Below the pieces are notes generated by a model, which was given only the letters and a program-made list of their open reading frames with translations, was not told where the DNA came from and made no database searches. Below are positions 30,661 through 34,971 of a stretch of 34,971 nucleotides of DNA, piece by piece. Position 1 is the first letter of the stretch; each line of letters begins with the position of its first letter. Source of the DNA: Perkinsus olseni (Eukaryota > Perkinsozoa > Perkinsida > Perkinsidae); the NCBI GenBank assembly GCA_013115135.1, contig JABANP010000537.1:1-34971 (forward strand). Reading direction: 5' to 3'. The translations under genes were made by a program, and so were the position numbers.

Positions 30661-30670
30661 TGAAGCCTGC
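30661..30670. repeat. Target-site duplication, right copy
   Basis: TGAAGCCTGC, identical to 27871-27880. From here the RT codons continue in frame as LKPADCNLLQ. Confidence 0.8.
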
Positions 30671-33600
30671 GGATTGTAATCTGCTCCAGATAGTGGATAT
30701 ATTGCTACAGTGGAGACAGACCCGTAAGTGGGCTACTATGGATCTATCAAAGGCATTCTTGAGGATCCAAATGAGAGAGTGTGATCAATGCTATCTTGGG
30801 ATATATTGGCGTCATCAAAGCTATGTATTCAATGTGTTACCGTTTGGACTTAATATGAGTCCATCGTGGTTAACTGCAAATGTGCAGACGGTTCTACAGC
30901 GCCTTGGTAAGGATCCTGACTTCAACGCGTATGTATTGCCGTATATGGATGATCTTATGTTGATGGTGCAAGAAGGCACTGATATAGTGGTTCAGCAACG
31001 AGCACTGGTTGAGCGATTTATAGAAGATGGGTTCCCTGTAGCTACTTCCAAGACAGTGTGGTATAACCAAGAAGGAAAGGCTAAAATCCTGGGTGTACCA
31101 TGGTATGGTGGAGCTACAGATTGTATTGGTGTATCATTTAAATCACCAAAGGTTGAACCGACTACTAGGAGGAGTGTGTTGTCTATGGTTAATGGTCTCT
31201 ATGATCCACTAGGCCTACTACTCGAACAAGAAATGAGTGGAAGACTACTGGTACGAGATACAATTAACTATGCATGGGATGAACGACTACCTCAAGACTT
31301 ATGTGAACGCGCATCAAAATGGTTGGTGGCTACTAAGAAGATAGTCGATACCTATAAGATACCTCGCCTCATAGACTGCACTAAGTTGTTGGTCTATGTA
31401 GACGCTAGTATGGATGCGTGGGGAGTTGATATTAGAACTACTAATGGTCAAAGGGTTATCTCACAAGGTGGACTGTTTCCTGCTGATTGACGTGATAAAT
31501 GGACAATTCCTAAGAAGGAGTTGTTAGCTATGGTTCGTGGACGAGAACTACTTCAAAGAGTGTGGGATACCGTAGAAGTTGATAAGAAGCCGAACTGTGA
31601 AGCTATAATATTGAGCGACTCTCAACTCAATTGCTATCGGCTACATAAAGATATACAACACTCATCTATGAAAGCGTGGGAGCTTAAGACAGTAACTTCG
31701 CTGAGAGGGTGGTTGTGCAATATGAAAGTACCGTTACGACATGTGGTGACATCATGGAATGCAGCCGACGCTATAACGCGGGGTGTATATCCTAATCGTG
31801 TATCTACAAGCATGGTGGAACAGACTGCTACTTGGTGGGTACAACGACAACTAGATCAAGAAGCTCCGTGGGGTGATACTATATCTTTTACTCAAGAAGA
31901 AGTGGAAGAAGTACTCCTTATACAACAAGCGGAGCCTACAATTTCAGTGGCCAAGGCAATTGTGAAGCCTAAGCTGCATGAGATGGATGATGGTACTTAT
32001 CAAAATATAATGGGTAAACATCGACGACTACTTCAACGACTAAGAAGGTGGCGAAGTAGAGTGTGTGATATTAATTATAAGGATCCCACTGAAGATGAAG
32101 TGTGGAGAAGTCTATGCCAATGGAAACAGTCATTATGTGAATACATCAACCTCATCAAGACGGTGATTACTAATGGTGAAGTTAACAATGTGGCGACTCG
32201 CACTAGAAGGAAGTGGAAGCTCCAATATATGGTGAAGAATGACCTATTATACAGGAAGGTGCGACATGATCAGCATGGGCGAACCTACCTGCAGATGGTG
32301 ATTCCAGAGTCTGACTCGTTGGTAGTGGCACTTATCCGAAGGTACCATGTACAGCGAGCCCACAATGGTGTTGGTGATACTCTCCAATCCCTACTACAAG
32401 AAGTATGGTGGAAGGGTATAAAACGACACGTCCAACAATACGTTCGTGGTTGTTATATATGCCAACTGGTGCGTGGTCAGACCCACACATCTGAACCAGG
32501 TACTATGTATGCTACTCCGGAGCCATGGTACTTGGTGGGTGTCGATCTGACAGGACCGTATACAGAATCTAGTGATGGGTATAGATATTTGCTCACCTGT
32601 ACCTGTCTCTACACTAGATATATGGTGGTACAGCCAATCAAGAATATGACAGTGGATAGTGTATTGGTGGCCCTCAAGAAGGTGTGTAGTATATATGGAA
32701 ACCCACATATGATGGTATCTGACAATGGGGTTCAATTTATAAGCAAGAAGTTTCAATCTTACTGTAACGAGAACAATATCCACCATAGGTTGATACCTCG
32801 TTACAGTCCGAATCTTGGTGGTGGCTATGAACGACCCCACCAACTACTACACCGTGGGTTAATAAGCCTATTACTTGAAGGTGAACGAACGCTGACTCCA
32901 ACGACCAAAGAGTGGGTAGATTACCTAGATGACATTTTATGGGTAATCAACACTAGAACGCTCCACTATAAGAAGACTGGCTCCATATCCCCTTTCGAGC
33001 TTATGATGGCGAGAAAGCCGAGGATGGGTGAACTACCAAAGCGAGTGAGCCGAGACCAATGGCAGACTGTGACTAAGATTCCCTCTACTACTGTGATTGA
33101 TAAGCAACGTCAGAAGGTCCGAGAACAACTACAACAACGATTTATTCCAGTGTGGGAATCTATGCGTGAGAAGTCGAGAGAGACTGTGATCTCTAAGGCA
33201 TCGAAGTATCCAAAACGTGAGCTTCGAGAAGGTGACTATGCGTGGATATTCAAGAAGAAATCCCACAAGTTAGATTTACCTTGGAAGGGTCCTTATGAAG
33301 TCCTCAGAGTGGATGGCGTCAAAGTTTCATTGAAACTTGACGATCAGCACACTATTGTGGACTCATTTGACCATGTTCTGAAGGTAGAGAAGCCGTGGAC
33401 ATTAACGAAAACGACTAAAGGTGGCTTGACTCCGGGTACCGTGATCATCTTCGGTGATGCAGAAATTGGTATAGTGGAGAGCTCAAGAGGCAACGACACT
33501 CTCTTACACATGGTGCGTGCAACCCCACATTATTCAACAGCGTATTATCTGCAAAAGCTATATTGGAATCCAAAGACGGGATCCATAGTGGGTGAATCAA

Positions 33601-33758
33601 TCAAAGATTCTAATTTTGGTGGTTACAAAATTAGCGCGGGGTGTGATAATGGCGACGCCAGTGGTAAAGAAGAGTGGCTTCCTCTACTACGAGCTCATTC
33701 CTTTAAGAAGGGTGGTGGTCAACGATCACTACAATGTGACTATCAAGTCTTAATGTGA
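30671..33758 (+). pseudogene. RT-RNase H-integrase part of the BEL/Pao-type polyprotein
   Basis: RT has ATMDLSKAFLRI, FGLNMSPSW and YMDDL (30,940-30,957). The BEL-type linker and YVDASMDAWG (RNase H) follow. A TGA at 31488-31490 interrupts GGLFPAD and RDKWTIPKKELLA, with the same frame open on both sides. RNase H continues with ILSDSQLN. Integrase has RAHNGVGD and CYICQ (finger), GVDLTGP, SDNGVQF and GGGYERPH (D, D, E), then a C-terminal barrel-like region (REGDYAWIFKKKSHK, LPWKGPYEV). It stops at TGA 33756-33758. Apart from the TGA and the insertion it is intact, so it was active recently. Confidence 0.85.
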
Positions 33759-34971
33759 CTTGTGGTTTTCCAAGAATGGTGCAAAATCGATCACTCGGGC
33801 GAGCGCGGTGAAGTGCATGAAATGCACGCAAACGCAGCGGTTGCGGAAATGAGCAATGAGGAGAAGTCTCTTGCTGATTGTAACTGCCTGTCGGTGGGTA
33901 ATGATGATTGTGAGCAACCTGGTGGTTCTTCCGTTGTAGCTGATCCTCGTGGTTATCGAATGAGTGAAATTATTGCTAAATTCCCTTGTTTAAGGTGGGT
34001 TTTTACGGTAATGAATACCAACCGTCCTCAAGCCGTTTCGTCCGAGAAGAAGCCCAGCGCTGAAGAGATTAAGAAGCTATGGCAAGAGTGCGTTATCTAT
34101 TGTAGCAAGAACCTAGATGGTGTGTCGGTGATGGACCACTACAGCTTGCTCAACGAGTGGGAAGGGTTTACCGACCTCATTAAAGGCTACTTCAAGTTCG
34201 ACGACAATGATGTCAGCGTGGGTGATCTCAACGACGTACTATGGGAGAGGGAGACTGTACTCCCCTCCGTGGTTAGGCAATTGAGGAAGAATGGGCTAAA
34301 TGGCGGTTATGCCAATAATAAGTTCAGTGTGGAAGTCTACGGCCCAATCATTGAGCCCTCTATCGTTATGTGCACCGTGGCCCTGATCATGCGCTACGGT
34401 GTGACTCCCTACGAGGCTATGAAGCTGATCCGCGAGGCTACCGAGTTTGTGGCAAACGGTCAGTGTATGTGCTGCCCCCCCTATATGCAAGCTGATGGCA
34501 GAGGTCATCAGTGGGTCTCAGGTTGGGTGGGTAACTTTAAAGATGAGCACTGTGGGTCCGATACTCATAAGGAGCAATGTACTAAGATAATGGGTTATAC
34601 TTATCGTGGTTGCTTCTATGGGGTCCTTCAGGCTATGGTAGAAGGAAGTCGGTTGGCCTACAAGGTTACCTTCTCGGACTATAACGAAGCTTCGTGGGTG
34701 AGTGACCGCTATCATGAAGGCATCTATATACTGATCAAGGGTCAGTACAAGATATGGTGTGCGGGCATTAAGTGTTTATTATGCCCTGAGAAGAAACCCT
34801 ACTTAGAGTGCAAGATCGACGAGCACACTAAGGGTGGGTGGAGAGCTAAGAAGCAGTATCAACATTATAACTACTTCGACCAACTTGTGGGTGAATTCCC
34901 TGGTGACCGTGGGTGTGAGCAATTGTACTTGGAGTACAGGCCTTCGCTCTTATGCAATGAGTATGCCCTGC
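33759..34971 (+). CDS. Third ORF after pol, cysteine-rich, unidentified, runs off the edge
   Basis: The first ATG is at 33849, giving at least 374 codons without a stop to the window end. The frame is the same as pol and is open right back to the pol TGA at 33756, so pol and this ORF differ by one stop codon. The N-terminal 70 residues are polar with several Cys (ADCNCLSVGNDDCEQ). A hydrophobic segment SIVMCTVALIMRYG lies near residue 175, then CMCC at 206-209 and a finger-like C-x4-C-x2-C block at 304-312 followed by Cys 321. There is no N-terminal signal peptide and no clear membrane span, so an envelope protein is not supported. Codon choice resembles gag-pol. Most BEL elements end after integrase. 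Function unknown. Confidence 0.75.

Larger units (their letters stand above)
24393..34971 (+). mobile_element. BEL/Pao-type LTR retrotransposon, runs off the right edge
   Basis: 5' LTR, primer-binding site, gag-protease-RT-RNase H-integrase in one frame, and a third ORF in the same frame. BEL/Pao assignment rests on the RT-RNase H linker (VNGLYDPLGLL, then a Trp-rich stretch leading to YVDASMDAWG) and the integrase GGGYER block. Lesions: a nested 2.78-kb insertion in RT and a TGA in RNase H. The target-site duplication cannot be checked without the 3' end. Confidence 0.85.

Noticed and set aside
32394..32843. 149-codon minus-strand frame
   Set aside because: Shadow of the integrase on the + strand, His/Thr/Ile-rich as expected from the antisense of that gene.
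33849..34971. Third ORF as an envelope gene
   Set aside because: No signal peptide, no clear transmembrane anchor and no cleavage site were seen.

Overview
This is eukaryotic nuclear DNA, most likely from a protist. Genes are split by short GT-AG introns (about 42-210 nt), two genes carry in-frame micro-exons of 15-18 nt, genes lie as close as 14 nt stop-to-start, and about half of the window is LTR-retrotransposon sequence. Dense genes, tiny introns, small secreted proteins and BEL-like elements would suit a perkinsid or related alveolate (for example Perkinsus). That assignment is inference; nothing here proves the species.

Layout. Positions 1-453 hold the 3' end of an unidentified + gene. 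Positions 1026-3978 (minus) hold a complete serine carboxypeptidase (peptidase S10); a 14-exon model splices in frame to 468 codons with Ser, Asp and His all present. Positions 5170-11150 (minus) hold an LTR-type retroelement with a 1767-codon gag-protease-RT-RNase H-integrase frame, a frameshift-broken integrase tail and no recognisable LTRs. Position 11846 starts a small secreted or membrane protein gene (+). Positions 12727-14760 (minus) are a decayed RNase H-integrase piece. Positions 14794-15591 are an unidentified spliced + gene. Positions 15737-16640 (+) are an integrase piece that meets a gag-protease piece (16860-18249, minus) tail to tail; the latter keeps its primer-binding site.

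Positions 18941-24392 are a + strand cluster of small spliced genes, here called W, X, Y, Z and V. None was recognised; X and V look secreted. X and Y are adjacent (14 nt apart) and present twice: X'(truncated)-Y at 19.4-20.9 kb and X-Y'(cut) at 23.4-24.4 kb. A third X copy at 22.8 kb is broken by an inverted copy of its own micro-exon.

Y' is cut at 24393 by the 5' LTR (24393-24745) of a BEL/Pao-type element that runs off the right edge. It has a primer-binding site, one gag-protease-RT-RNase H-integrase frame (24792-33758) and, in the same frame beyond a TGA, a cysteine-rich third ORF (33849 to the window end). Its RT is split by a 2.78-kb insertion (27881-30660) with a target-site duplication and inverted subterminal TTGCAA-type motifs. 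Removing the insertion and one duplicate copy restores the RT frame exactly, and one more in-frame TGA lies in RNase H.

A feature cutting across annotation is a set of near-perfect snap-back inverted repeats (arms of 17-19 bp around 3-nt loops), two of which break reading frames. These and the third retroelement ORF are the observations I would follow first.
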